Origin: CAKVOD01 sp964606505
Lineage (GTDB): Bacteria; Bacillota; Clostridia; Christensenellales; UBA1242
DNA: 64,000 bases
NCBI GenBank assembly: GCA_964606505.1
Contig: CAZSGM010000005.1
Span: forward strand, 52,686-116,685
Reading direction: 5' to 3'
Part shown: one piece after another, positions 17,157 through 25,770 of the stretch
Numbering within the stretch: position 1 is the first letter of the stretch
Layout of the letters: every line of letters starts with the position of its first letter
Notes under the pieces: generated by a model
Database searches by the model: none
Seen by the model: only the letters and a program-made list of their open reading frames with translations
Told to the model about the DNA's origin: nothing
Program-made: the position numbers and the translations under genes

Positions 17157-19544
17157 TTATTTTAGGTCGCCTTGCAAAACTTTCACAGCCGAGTACAACC
17201 CCGAGTTCTCAAGTTTCGACTCAACGCCCTTATTTTCAGTAATCGTAACGCCCTCATCCGCAAAGTTAATGTTGAAAATCCCAAGTTCCTGAAAAACTCT
17301 CAAGCAAAAAACAAACTGCGCATAGTTCGCGTTTTGTATCCTCGACTTAACCGCCGCGTAAACTGCCGCAACACTCGCAAACGTAGCCGTCTGCTCAATC
17401 GCAACGCTCACGACTTTGTAGTACGTCGCGCAAACACTTCGTTCCGTCGAAACATACTCAGAAATCCCCGCGTCCGCAACCGACCCGCTCGGCTTGTAAA
17501 TAACCGCGTGCGTGAGTGCGTTCAAACGGGCAAGGTACCCGTCATTCAAAACAGGGTCAAGGAAAACAATGTTGCTGTAATTTTTGAAATTGTTTTTTAA
17601 ATTTGGATTTAGAACAAGGCAGTTGTGCCCCTTGTCCTCGAACACGTCCCTGTAACCATACGACGAAACCTTACTCGCTAGCTCCGCGCCGTTCATCCAG
17701 CGGTCGTAACTCTTCTTTGAGTTCACAACAAACATCGTCCCGTAAATGTCGTCAAGGCTCTTAATGAACTCGCTTGCCTGCGTCGGGCTGTAAACCACGC
17801 AGTCGCAAGCCGCGTTTTCGTAAAGCGTCTGCTCAAGGTATTCGCCAATCAACGAGGTGTTGTCCTTAAACTCAAAACTCTTGTCCGCAACAATCTGCTT
17901 CAAAAACATCTTGTTTGACTCGTGCCCGCGATAAACATCAAGTTGCAACTCAACAATCGCCTGTTTCGTGCAAATTTCGTTCATCAAATTTTTGTATCTG
18001 CCCAAGTTAAAACCAACGGCAGAGGTATTGTGCAAATTCATTGTCAAGTGGTTAGGGTAGGACTTCATAAGCGTTGCGTTCGCCCGCGCAAACTTAATCC
18101 TAAAGCGCGGACGCGGGTTGTCGCTCCCAATCGGCTCAAGTACGTCAAGTTGTTTTACAAATTCCTTCGTTACTTGACTTAGGTCTAAGTCCATATCAAA
18201 AGTTTTTCGCGGAATAAAAACGTCGTCCGCAAAATCCGTTGAAAGGATTTCCTGCATATTTTGCTTAAATTGCTCAAAGTTTTCTACCTTAAGTTTCAAC
18301 CCCGCCGCCATAGTGTGTCCGCCAAACGACTCCAAAATGTCCTGCGTCTTCTTCAAGCAATTGTGTATGTTAACTCCGTCAATACTGCGCCCCGACCCCG
18401 TCAAAATGCCGTCGACGTCCGAGAAAAGGAAAGTAGGGCGGTAGTATTCTTCGCAAATCTTTGCCGAAACAATCCCCAAAATCCCGCTGTCCCAGTTTTT
18501 TGAGTATATGCAAATGCAGCGGTTTTCTGGATGTAAATTCGCCTCCAATTCCGCCTTGCATTCGTCGTACACTTGCGCGCACAGGTCTTGGCGCTTGGTG
18601 TTGAAATCTAAAATAATGTCGATTAACTCTTCAATTCGCGCGGGGTCGTCGGTCATATATAACTCAAGCGATTTGTCCGCGTCCCCAAGTCGCCCCGACG
18701 CGTTGAGTTTTGGCGCCAACTTAAACGAAATGTCGGACGCCTGCGGTTTTCTAATATCAAGTTTTTCAAGCAACTTAACAATCCCAATCGGCGCGTGGCT
18801 CATCTGTCGCAGCCCAATCATAACCATCGCACGGTTTTCGTCCAAAAGCGGAACAATGTCCGCAATCGTCGCAATCGCAACAATCGGCAAGTACTGCGCC
18901 GCAAAGTCAATCCCCTCAAGCGCCTGCACAACCTTGAACGCCATCCCCGTCCCGCAAATTTCGTGGAAAGGGTAGTCTTGATTTGTGAGTTTCGCGTTTA
19001 GCGTCAAACACTCAGGCAAAACATCTGGTATGTCGTGGTGGTCAGTAACGATAACCTCAATCCCGAGTTTTTTCGCGTACTCCACCTCGTCGTGGCACGA
19101 AATCCCGCAGTCAACTGTTATAATAAGGTCAGGGTCAAACTTTTCCTTAATCTTGTCAAGCGCGTTACAACTCAGCCCGTACCCGTCAATGTAGCGGTTC
19201 GGCATAAAGTGTTGCGCGTCAATACCCTTGCTATTAAAATACTTAACCATAATAGCCGTTGCGCTAACCCCGTCAACATCGTAGTCGCCGAAAATCAGTA
19301 CGCGCTCGCGTTTTTCAATCACAGTGCGAATGCGGTCAACAACCGCCTGCATATCGGCAAGCAAATACGGGTCGTGAAAGTCGCGCTTCGACGGGTTTAA
19401 GTAGTGCGCAATTTTTTGGTCGTCGTTGATGTCGCGCATAAAAAGGATTTCCACAATTTCAGGAAGCAGCCTGTATTTTTCGCTAAGTTTGTTGATGAGA
19501 TTTTTGTCTGCCTTAAAGTCAGCTTTTGCCTTGATTAATTTCAT
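17157..19544 (-). CDS. recJ: Single-stranded-DNA-specific exonuclease RecJ
   Basis: A 5'-3' single-strand DNA exonuclease used in recombination and mismatch/base-excision repair. The 795-residue protein has the DHH-family phosphoesterase motifs: DYDVDG (residues 87-92), VDCG (144-147), DHH (168-170), and the DHHA1 motif GSGRS near 385. The extra C-terminal 230 residues, poorly conserved, correspond to the Bacillota-type RecJ C-terminal domain. Cofactor is Mn/Mg by family knowledge. recJ and secDF are neighbours in many Bacillota, and here secD-secF is 3 kb away on the other strand. It is first in a two-gene unit with hemZ. Confidence 0.96.
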   Translation of the reverse strand: MKLIKAKADFKADKNLINKLSEKYRLLPEIVEILFMRDINDDQKIAHYLNPSKRDFHDPYLLADMQAVVDRIRTVIEKRERVLIFGDYDVDGVSATAIMVKYFNSKGIDAQHFMPNRYIDGYGLSCNALDKIKEKFDPDLIITVDCGISCHDEVEYAKKLGIEVIVTDHHDIPDVLPECLTLNAKLTNQDYPFHEICGTGMAFKVVQALEGIDFAAQYLPIVAIATIADIVPLLDENRAMVMIGLRQMSHAPIGIVKLLEKLDIRKPQASDISFKLAPKLNASGRLGDADKSLELYMTDDPARIEELIDIILDFNTKRQDLCAQVYDECKAELEANLHPENRCICIYSKNWDSGILGIVSAKICEEYYRPTFLFSDVDGILTGSGRSIDGVNIHNCLKKTQDILESFGGHTMAAGLKLKVENFEQFKQNMQEILSTDFADDVFIPRKTFDMDLDLSQVTKEFVKQLDVLEPIGSDNPRPRFRIKFARANATLMKSYPNHLTMNLHNTSAVGFNLGRYKNLMNEICTKQAIVELQLDVYRGHESNKMFLKQIVADKSFEFKDNTSLIGEYLEQTLYENAACDCVVYSPTQASEFIKSLDDIYGTMFVVNSKKSYDRWMNGAELASKVSSYGYRDVFEDKGHNCLVLNPNLKNNFKNYSNIVFLDPVLNDGYLARLNALTHAVIYKPSGSVADAGISEYVSTERSVCATYYKVVSVAIEQTATFASVAAVYAAVKSRIQNANYAQFVFCLRVFQELGIFNINFADEGVTITENKGVESKLENSGLYSAVKVLQGDLK

Positions 19545-20172
19545 AATAAACTCCGTGTAAATTGAGTTTTAAAGTGCGCGATTATTAATTTTTAAGGCTT
19601 TCAACAGCGCTTTATTTGATTTTGCAAATTTTGTCGAATTATAAAATTAATGTAATACCGAATTTGCATAAATTAAATTTAAGTAACCACTTTGTCCGCG
19701 CTTAGCCAGCAATTGTGTGTGGTTGGCTAATTTTAGCATAAAGCCCTTAAAAACAAAGTTGTATTTACTAATAAAACTGTACAAAGTCATAATTTTGCCG
19801 TAAAATTACTTTCGCACCGCAAAATGGAAGCATATTGTAAGTTGATTTTAACCTTGCATAATTAAACTGCTCAATTTATTTAGCGCGCGCGAGTTGCATT
19901 ATTGAGAAATTGATTAAAATTTGACAATTCGCGCTGTGAGTATTGCTGTTATTCAAAAACTTTCACAACTGCGACGAAAAAGCACAATCATAAATCGTGT
20001 TGTATGTTTGTAATGTATTCCCAATAAATAACGCTTTAAAAACTCAATTTGTCTTAATTTACTATCATTATAACAAATTAAATGAATAAATGCAAGATAT
20101 TGGCAAAATAAAATGGCTAAATTTCTAATATTTTTTTGAGTTTTAAGCAAACTATTCTAAAAGGAGTTTAAG
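19545..20172. other. Divergent spacer between recJ and spoIVB
   Basis: No gene is visible. The 628-base stretch is AT-rich. A TATAAT-like -10 for recJ lies at 19638-19643 on the minus strand but without a clear -35. No consensus vegetative promoter precedes spoIVB, which would fit control by a sporulation sigma factor, though I cannot identify a sigma-F or sigma-G site with confidence. Confidence 0.4.
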
Positions 20173-21372
20173 TTGAGCAAAAGTCGAATATTTAAACTGG
20201 TAGTTTTTTTATGTTTGCTTGTCGCGTGCGCCGTCGCGTACCCAGTGATTATAACGAGCAAAATGCCCGATGTTGTCATCATAAACGGCGATTTAGACAA
20301 ATACAACCACGACGGCGTCATATCCTCGCGTTACGTCCCAAGCCAAACGACTGAAACAACCACAGGCAACTTCTCGCGCGGCAAAGTTGAAGTGCGCTAT
20401 TTGGGCGTAAAAATCAAGGAAATCGACGCGCATAAAGTTGAGAGCGATGAGATTTACGCTTGCGGCAAAACAATCGGCATAACGCTGCAGGCTAAAGGCG
20501 TCGTAATCGTTGGGCAAAACCCCGTAATAACTGACGCGGGCGCGGTCGTTCCCGCAACCAACCTAACGTGCGGCGACATAATTTGCGAAATTGAGGGCGA
20601 AAACATCGAGTACGCGGAAAGTATCTCAAAAATCATCAACTCCGCCCAATACGCGGGCAAGGAACTCGTCGTCAAGTGCAAGCGCAACGGCGAAACCTTT
20701 TACACGACCGTCAAGCCGCAACTCGACTCAGAGAACGACACCTACAAACTCGGGCTTTGGGTTCGCGACGACGCCAGCGGTATCGGAACGCTAACCTATA
20801 TCAAACCCGAAACGTGTGAGTTTGGCGCGCTCGGCCACCCGATTAGCGACGTCGACACGGGCGCGGTTATGGAAGTTTTTGACGGCAATCTCTACAAGTG
20901 TAACGTGCTTGCGCTGAGCAAAGGAACGCGCGGCAAGGCGGGCGAAATTAAAGGGATATTCGTCCAGTCCGCGAACTCGCTCGGGGTCGTTACCAAAAAC
21001 ACCGACTACGGCATTTTCGGCAAGGCTAGCGAGGAACTGCTAAAGTCGTGCCAAAAAGTTAAGGTCGGCGGACGCGCAACCGTTAAGGCGGGCAAGGCGC
21101 AAATTTTGTGCAGCCTCGACGGAAAAAATGTCGAAACCTTTGACATCGAAATAATCAAAACCTCTTATCAAAGCAAGCAAAGCAACAAGTCGCTCGTGTT
21201 TAAGGTTACCGACAAAGACCTAATCGTGCGCACGGGTGGCATTATTCAGGGTATGAGCGGAAGCCCAATTATACAAAACGGACGGCTCATAGGCGCAGTT
21301 ACGCACGTGTTTTTAAACGACTCAACCAAGGGTTTCGGCGTATACCTTGATTTAATGTTGCAGAATAATTAG
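20173..21372 (+). CDS. spoIVB: SpoIVB-type sporulation serine peptidase
   Basis: SpoIVB is a PDZ-containing serine peptidase secreted from the forespore that triggers sigma-K processing in endospore formers. The 399-residue protein has an N-terminal membrane signal anchor (about residues 7-25), a PDZ region (about 95-175), and the S55 peptidase domain: LGLWVRDDASGIGTLTY, FGALGHPISDVDTG with the catalytic His (about residue 221), and IQGMSGSPIIQNGRLIGAVTH with the catalytic Ser (about 363). The start is TTG, six bases after AAAAGGAG. Its presence suggests sporulation ability or ancestry. The gene is followed by a YtxC-like gene in the same direction. Confidence 0.94.
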   Translation: MSKSRIFKLVVFLCLLVACAVAYPVIITSKMPDVVIINGDLDKYNHDGVISSRYVPSQTTETTTGNFSRGKVEVRYLGVKIKEIDAHKVESDEIYACGKTIGITLQAKGVVIVGQNPVITDAGAVVPATNLTCGDIICEIEGENIEYAESISKIINSAQYAGKELVVKCKRNGETFYTTVKPQLDSENDTYKLGLWVRDDASGIGTLTYIKPETCEFGALGHPISDVDTGAVMEVFDGNLYKCNVLALSKGTRGKAGEIKGIFVQSANSLGVVTKNTDYGIFGKASEELLKSCQKVKVGGRATVKAGKAQILCSLDGKNVETFDIEIIKTSYQSKQSNKSLVFKVTDKDLIVRTGGIIQGMSGSPIIQNGRLIGAVTHVFLNDSTKGFGVYLDLMLQNN

Positions 21373-21607
21373 AAAGTCAGCGCCAACCTGCGTTTCAAAT
21401 TATTGGTAAAATTGCAGATGAAATTTCGTGGCCAGCATAGAACCTTGCAAATATAGCGCAAGCGGGCGGCGTATAAAGCGGCAGTTAAAGTAGAAGTTAA
21501 AGAGATAAAGATAGGTCAAGAAAAGAAAGAAAATTTAAAATAAAATTGCGGAGAAAAAGTCAGCGAGAAAAGCGTTTGAAAAATAAAAAGCAGGCAGGGG
21601 AAGCAAA
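21373..21607. other. Spacer between spoIVB and the YtxC-like gene
   Basis: No gene and no clear terminator. Purine-rich in its second half (many GAAAA and AAAGA words), which hides the ribosome-binding site of the next gene; GCAGGGGAAG before the ATG at 21608 is the best candidate. Confidence 0.35.
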
Positions 21608-22336
21608 ATGAAAGAAAAAAGCATAACAATTGATACTTTGTTTAAGTACGACCTAGCAAGTTTAAAAAATCAACTCAAAAATACAGGGTTGTGCCTTATT
21701 TTGACCGATTACGAAACATCGGATAGTTACACAATTATGTTCGCTTGCGAAGATGTACATTTGTCCATACTTAATAATATTGTTGCGCAAAACCTTGCCA
21801 ATTTTTACTTGGATAGGTACAAAAAGTTTTATCTCGAGCGCAATCTTAATTTAAGCGCAATACAAAAGATGTTTGCACCCGCCTACATTTGTGCACTTGT
21901 ACAATTTGACGCATTTACAGATAGGGAAATCGCAACTGACGCCGACTACACGAGCGAAAAAATTGCCGTAATACCGTTTTTGTACTTTCGCCTGCAAAGC
22001 CTCATCGCGCGCTGGAAAACAATCATTGAACTCACAAACGAGAACATCGCGGCGATAAACAAAACAAACGCCGTCATCGATCTGTTGAGTTACCTAGTCA
22101 AAAACCTTCAGAGCCACAAAAAGGAACTATCCCTTCAGTTTACCGAGCGCGGTATAAAAATTTACGACAACGAAAACTTGAGTTTTCAAAGCGAAACGCA
22201 AAACCAAAGCGACATCGCCAATATGATTGCTGTGCTAGTTAAACTTAGCCCGCAGCGTCTCATAGTTAAATCGGCAAACCCCAACTCGCACGCCGAAACG
22301 GTTAGACGCATTTTTTGTGAGAAAATTGTATTTTAA
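21608..22336 (+). CDS. Putative sporulation protein, YtxC-like
   Basis: A 242-residue soluble protein. The region IPFLYFRLQSLIARWKTIIE (about residues 119-138) followed by NKTNAVIDLLSYLVKNLQSH resembles the family of YtxC, a Bacillus protein of unknown function annotated as sporulation-related. In Bacillus ytxC lies just upstream of the thrS-infC region; here the gene directly precedes the infC leader and thrS is absent, which supports the assignment. The similarity is judged by pattern only. Alternative: a lineage-specific protein of unknown role. Confidence 0.5.
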   Translation: MKEKSITIDTLFKYDLASLKNQLKNTGLCLILTDYETSDSYTIMFACEDVHLSILNNIVAQNLANFYLDRYKKFYLERNLNLSAIQKMFAPAYICALVQFDAFTDREIATDADYTSEKIAVIPFLYFRLQSLIARWKTIIELTNENIAAINKTNAVIDLLSYLVKNLQSHKKELSLQFTERGIKIYDNENLSFQSETQNQSDIANMIAVLVKLSPQRLIVKSANPNSHAETVRRIFCEKIVF

Positions 22337-22350
22337 ATTTTTAAAAACAC

Positions 22351-22379
22351 TTGACAAAAAACATACAATATTGTATAAT
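22351..22379 (+). promoter_or_regulatory. Promoter of infC-rpmI-rplT
   Basis: TTGACA (22351-22356), 17 bases, TATAAT (22374-22379). It is a perfect consensus promoter about 340 bases before infC. Confidence 0.92.
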
Positions 22380-22385
22380 ACGTTA

Positions 22386-22500
22386 GTTCAAAGAAGAAGG
22401 CGACTTCTCACCGGTCGGGCTTAGCCTAGGCTGTGTTCAAAAATTAGATTTTTTTGAAGCGGTTTTTCTTGAACGAAAATCCGCTTTATTTTGTGTTGGC
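22386..22500 (+). ncRNA. Candidate L20-type ribosomal protein leader with attenuator
   Basis: Between the consensus promoter and infC lies a structured leader ending in a terminator-like hairpin: AAGCGG (22457-22462) pairs with CCGCTT (22481-22486), with TTTTC/GAAAA extending it, then TATTTTG. In Bacillota this position holds the L20 leader, through which ribosomal protein L20 represses the infC-rpmI-rplT operon. The upstream part (GGCGACTTCTCACCGGTCGG, 22400-22419) is the likely binding domain. Assigned by position and architecture. Confidence 0.65.
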
Positions 22501-22718
22501 GCGGTGTTTCTGGTTTTGCTAAAACTACCTATTAAGGGGTATTGCTATCCTTGTAAGTTAGATTGTTTGATTTTAATTTAACGGGATGTTTTAGGAAAAG
22601 CAACTTGCATTATGGCTTTCACAATCTAAGCTTTAATCGTAAAAGTTCGCGAATTTTATGGTTGTTAGTTTGTATAAGAACGAAATTTTGGCTCAGTTGA
22701 GCAATGGAGGAGACGGAA

Positions 22719-23273
22719 CTGAAGGATTTACCTATAAATGAACAAATTAAAGCCGCAAAAGTGCTAGCTATTGATAGCGACGGCTCACAAATGGGAGAAA
22801 TCCCTACGCAAAAGGCTCTGGCACACGCTGCAGGGCAGGGGTTAGACCTTGTGCTTGTATCACCTAATGCAAACCCACCAGTTTGCAAAATTATGGACTA
22901 TGGCAAGTTCAAGTTTGATAGCCAAAAGAAAGAAAAGGACAGCAAGAAATCACAAAAAGTATTGGAAATGAAGCAGGTTAAACTTTCAATGAAGATTAGT
23001 GATAGCGATATGGAGTATCGTGCTAAGCAGGTTCTTAAGTTTGCGGAACGTGGCTACAAAGTTAAGGTTTTTATTCAAAAGAGTAGAGGCCGTGCACAAA
23101 TTTACGACGCCAAAGGTTTGGATATTTTACGTAAATTTGCAGAGATGGTTTCCGAAGAGTATCGTATTGAAAAAGAACCTAGCTTTGGTATGTATGATAT
23201 CAATATGGTTTTGACTATACTAACTAAAAAAGAAAAGGAGCAAAGAGAAAATGCCAAAAATGAAAACAAATAA
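22719..23273 (+). CDS. infC: Translation initiation factor IF-3, probable CTG start
   Basis: IF-3 binds the 30S subunit and enforces correct start-codon choice. N-domain begins LPINEQIKA; the C-domain KQVKLSMKISDSDMEYRAKQ region is intact; 184 residues from the chosen start. An ATG at 22704 is in frame, but the strong Shine-Dalgarno GGAGGAG (22706-22712) lies inside that reading and is spaced 8 bases from a CTG at 22719, while nothing resembling a Shine-Dalgarno precedes the ATG. infC in many bacteria uses a rare start codon so that IF-3 can repress itself. The end overlaps rpmI by 23 bases. Confidence 0.9.
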   Translation: MKDLPINEQIKAAKVLAIDSDGSQMGEIPTQKALAHAAGQGLDLVLVSPNANPPVCKIMDYGKFKFDSQKKEKDSKKSQKVLEMKQVKLSMKISDSDMEYRAKQVLKFAERGYKVKVFIQKSRGRAQIYDAKGLDILRKFAEMVSEEYRIEKEPSFGMYDINMVLTILTKKEKEQRENAKNENK

Positions 23274-23445
23274 AAGCGCAGCAAAGCGTTTTAAATTGAG
23301 AAAAAGTGGCTCTATCAAGCGTACTCAGCAAGGTAAAAGACACATTTTGACTAAAAAGTCGGCTAAAAGAAAAATGCACTTGAGACAGGGTAAAAACGTA
23401 AGCAAAGCAAGCGAGAAAAACATTAAGACCCTTCTTAATGCCTAA
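23251..23445 (+). CDS. rpmI: 50S ribosomal protein L35
   Basis: Small basic ribosomal protein, 64 residues, starting MPKMKTNKSAAKRFKLRKSG and containing GKRHILTKKSAKRK, both diagnostic for L35. Its ATG lies within the end of infC (23-base overlap, other frame) with AAAAGGAG upstream. Middle gene of the infC-rpmI-rplT operon. Confidence 0.98.
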   Translation: MPKMKTNKSAAKRFKLRKSGSIKRTQQGKRHILTKKSAKRKMHLRQGKNVSKASEKNIKTLLNA

Positions 23446-23458
23446 AGGGAGATAGTTT

Positions 23459-23803
23459 ATGAGAATTAAAAGAGGCGTTAACGCAGTTAAGAAAAGAAGA
23501 AAAGTCCTTAAATCCGCTAAGGGTTATTGGGGCGCTAAAAGCAAGTTGTATCGCGTAGCACGTGAACAAGTTATGAAATCAGGGCAATATGCCTACATTG
23601 GTAGAAAACTTAGAAAGCGCGATATGCGTCAACTTTGGATTGCAAGAATTAATGCTGCTTGCAGAATTAACGGTCTTTCATACAGCAAGTTTATGCACGG
23701 CTTAAAAGTTAACAATATTGAACTCAACCGTAAGGTGCTTGCTGATATGGCAGTTAACGACGCTGCAAGTTTTGCAGAACTTTGTGCAAAGGTTAGCAAA
23801 TAA
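23459..23803 (+). CDS. rplT: 50S ribosomal protein L20
   Basis: Assembly protein of the large ribosomal subunit and, in Bacillota, the repressor of its own operon through the leader RNA. The 114-residue protein has the basic N-terminal tail (MRIKRGVNAVKKRRKVLKSA) and the motif RDMRQLWIARINAACR. AGGGAGA precedes the ATG, 13 bases after rpmI. Last gene of the operon. Confidence 0.98.
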   Translation: MRIKRGVNAVKKRRKVLKSAKGYWGAKSKLYRVAREQVMKSGQYAYIGRKLRKRDMRQLWIARINAACRINGLSYSKFMHGLKVNNIELNRKVLADMAVNDAASFAELCAKVSK

Positions 23804-24223
23804 TTGCGCGGTTTAGTTAATAGAGCAATTTAGTTCGAGTTTTAATGCAAGTTTTGTCGCTTGCATTGGCATTTAGTTTAATAAAAACGTTTAGCACAGC
23901 CTACAATTAAGTAGACAACGCTAAGCGTTTTTTTGTATGCAGCTGCAGTTGTGTGTTGTCAGTTGCGCCTGCGTTCTAAATGTATGTGTTGCCAGTGAAG
24001 CTGCTTGCCAATGAATGGGCGGGGCTGCTGTCAGGATTATTGAATGTTAGTGTGTAGGGTATTTTTTGCAGTAGTGTGAATTGGGTGTTTTTGTGGGATA
24101 CAAGTAGGGCAGAACATATTGTAAATGCCCGAACCTTACTGTGGGGCGTGTTTAGAAATTGCTGCTAGCATACAGTTATTAGTTGTTTAAGCAGTATTTG
24201 GGGCAATAAAAAGTTTGAGAGAT
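23804..24223. other. Convergent spacer after rplT
   Basis: No gene. Apart from the two terminators, the middle part (23940-24220) shows no feature I can name. Confidence 0.4.
23885..23935 (+). terminator. Terminator of infC-rpmI-rplT
   Basis: AAACGTTTAGC (23885-23895) pairs with GCTAAGCGTTT (23920-23930) including one wobble, with a small inner hairpin CTAC/GTAG, and a T-run follows. Confidence 0.85.
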
Positions 24224-24257
24224 AAAAAAACTAAGCAATTTGAATTGCTTAGTTTTT
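24224..24257 (-). terminator. Terminator of the phosphodiesterase gene (shared-stem family)
   Basis: CTAAGCAATT (24231-24240) pairs perfectly with AATTGCTTAG (24243-24252), flanked by an A-run and a T-run, so it can act in both directions. It lies 64 bases past the stop of the minus-strand gene. Confidence 0.85.
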
Positions 24258-24320
24258 AAAAATAAACTAAATGGTTTCTAATTATATTTATTATGCTTTA
24301 CTAATTTCAATTACAATGTT

Positions 24321-25196
24321 TTAGTTGTTTGCCTCAACACTTGTCTCAGTGTCAACCTTGTTCTCCACAATGTGCGGCTCGCTCACGTCCGCAACGCGTG
24401 TTTCGTCCGCCGCCTTGTCAACGTGCGGCTCATTAATATCAAACTTTGCAGGCACAACCTTAGGTGTGAACCCCTCAAAAATAATGTTGTCAACGTCATT
24501 AAACGACTTCCTATATTGTTCCTGCGACGTAACCGTCCAGCCAATCAAAGGTAAGTCCTTGTATTTTTTAACAAACCTGTTAGGCAAGTCGTTGATGTCA
24601 TACGAAATAAAGTTTGGCTTAGAGCGCTTGTTAAATTTAAGCCTCTTCAACATAAACTTCCTAAGCGCCGAAATCCCTTTGTACTCGTCGCCCTTGAAGT
24701 AACTCGAAATCTGCCCGCGCAAAACATTAGGGGAGTACTTCGCAAACCACTCAAGCGAAAGCGGATTAAACGACTGAATTGCAACATCGCCCTTGTAGTG
24801 TCTAATAATCTTGCAAACAGCCTTCTCAAGCTGTCCAACTCTAATCTGTGTCTCCTTAAGGTCAATCAAAACGCCAACCTTGCCGTCAACAAGTTCAAGC
24901 ACTTGCTCAAGCGTAGGAATGCACTCGTCCGTGTCCAACAACTTGTACTCGGACAAATTCTCCTTAGTCAGGTTTTTAACATAACCATCGCGACCCGTCA
25001 TCCTCGAAAGTTGCTCATCGTGAAAAACAACCACCGTCCCGTCGGCAATAATCCTAACATCGCACTCAATGATGTAGTTGTTGTCAACTGCCTTTTGAAA
25101 AGCCGCCAACGAATTTTCGGGTGTGAGGTGGTCAAAAAGACCTTTGTGAGCTATGAAATTTTTTATAATAAATGGTTCGTCAAGTTGAATATCCAT
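24321..25196 (-). CDS. Glycerophosphodiester phosphodiesterase
   Basis: Hydrolyses glycerophosphodiesters to glycerol-3-phosphate and an alcohol (GDPD/UgpQ family, metal-dependent TIM barrel). Diagnostic features: IAHKGLFDHLTPENSLAAF near residues 14-32 (catalytic His and the PEN motif), ECDVRIIADGTVVVFHDEQL (about 44-63) with metal-binding Glu/Asp and the second catalytic His. The barrel ends near residue 250. A low-complexity acidic tail of about 40 residues (repeats of EPHV and VDTE) follows and is unusual. The protein is cytoplasmic. AGGAG precedes the ATG. Confidence 0.93.
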   Translation of the reverse strand: MDIQLDEPFIIKNFIAHKGLFDHLTPENSLAAFQKAVDNNYIIECDVRIIADGTVVVFHDEQLSRMTGRDGYVKNLTKENLSEYKLLDTDECIPTLEQVLELVDGKVGVLIDLKETQIRVGQLEKAVCKIIRHYKGDVAIQSFNPLSLEWFAKYSPNVLRGQISSYFKGDEYKGISALRKFMLKRLKFNKRSKPNFISYDINDLPNRFVKKYKDLPLIGWTVTSQEQYRKSFNDVDNIIFEGFTPKVVPAKFDINEPHVDKAADETRVADVSEPHIVENKVDTETSVEANN

Positions 25197-25723
25197 TAAA
25201 TTCTCCTAATTAAACTTGTGGCTAAATGGGGAATGTAGATTTGGCAAAATGATTTAACCAAAAGTCTTGTATATAAATTCGCAAAATGAATAATATCTAA
25301 TTTTACAAATTATTATAGCATATAAATATGTTTTTGTCTAGTGTTTTATGTAAGAAAGTTGCAAAAAAATGACGTTTTCTTATATATTTTTGATAGTATA
25401 GTGCACATTTAAGCAAAATTTGTCGATTTTCCCGTTTTTTAAAACTCCCCCAAAATTTTCCTTTTTCGCCCCAAAAAGTCCGCTCAAAACACTCACTCTT
25501 GCAACCCCTCGCGCCCTCCAAAATAAAGTTGTCGTTTCTTTATTTATTGTGCCCAAAAACATTTACTCGTAAGCTCCCTCAACGCCCACTCGGCTCGCTA
25601 ATCTAAGTTGTCGCAATCCTGCCGCCGCGCGCCCGCCGCCCGCTCTAAACTTGCCCCAAACCCCGCGCAAATAGGGCAGGCGCAAACTCCCGCTCAATTA
25701 GTTTGTAAAACAGCGGTATTTAC
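25197..25723. other. Divergent spacer between the phosphodiesterase and lepA
   Basis: No gene. The right half is locally C-rich (CCCGCGC-type words), the left AT-rich. It contains the promoters of both flanking genes only. Confidence 0.4.
25312..25340 (-). promoter_or_regulatory. Promoter of the phosphodiesterase gene
   Basis: On the minus strand TAGACA (25335-25340), 17 bases, TATAAT (25312-25317), with TGC before the -10 (extended -10). Confidence 0.7.
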
Positions 25724-25752
25724 TTGACGAAACCGTCAAAAAAATGTATAAT
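25724..25752 (+). promoter_or_regulatory. Promoter of lepA
   Basis: TTGACG (25724-25729), 17 bases, TATAAT (25747-25752). The leader is only about 12 bases before the start codon at 25771. Confidence 0.85.
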
Positions 25753-25770
25753 TATAAAATTGAGGAAACA

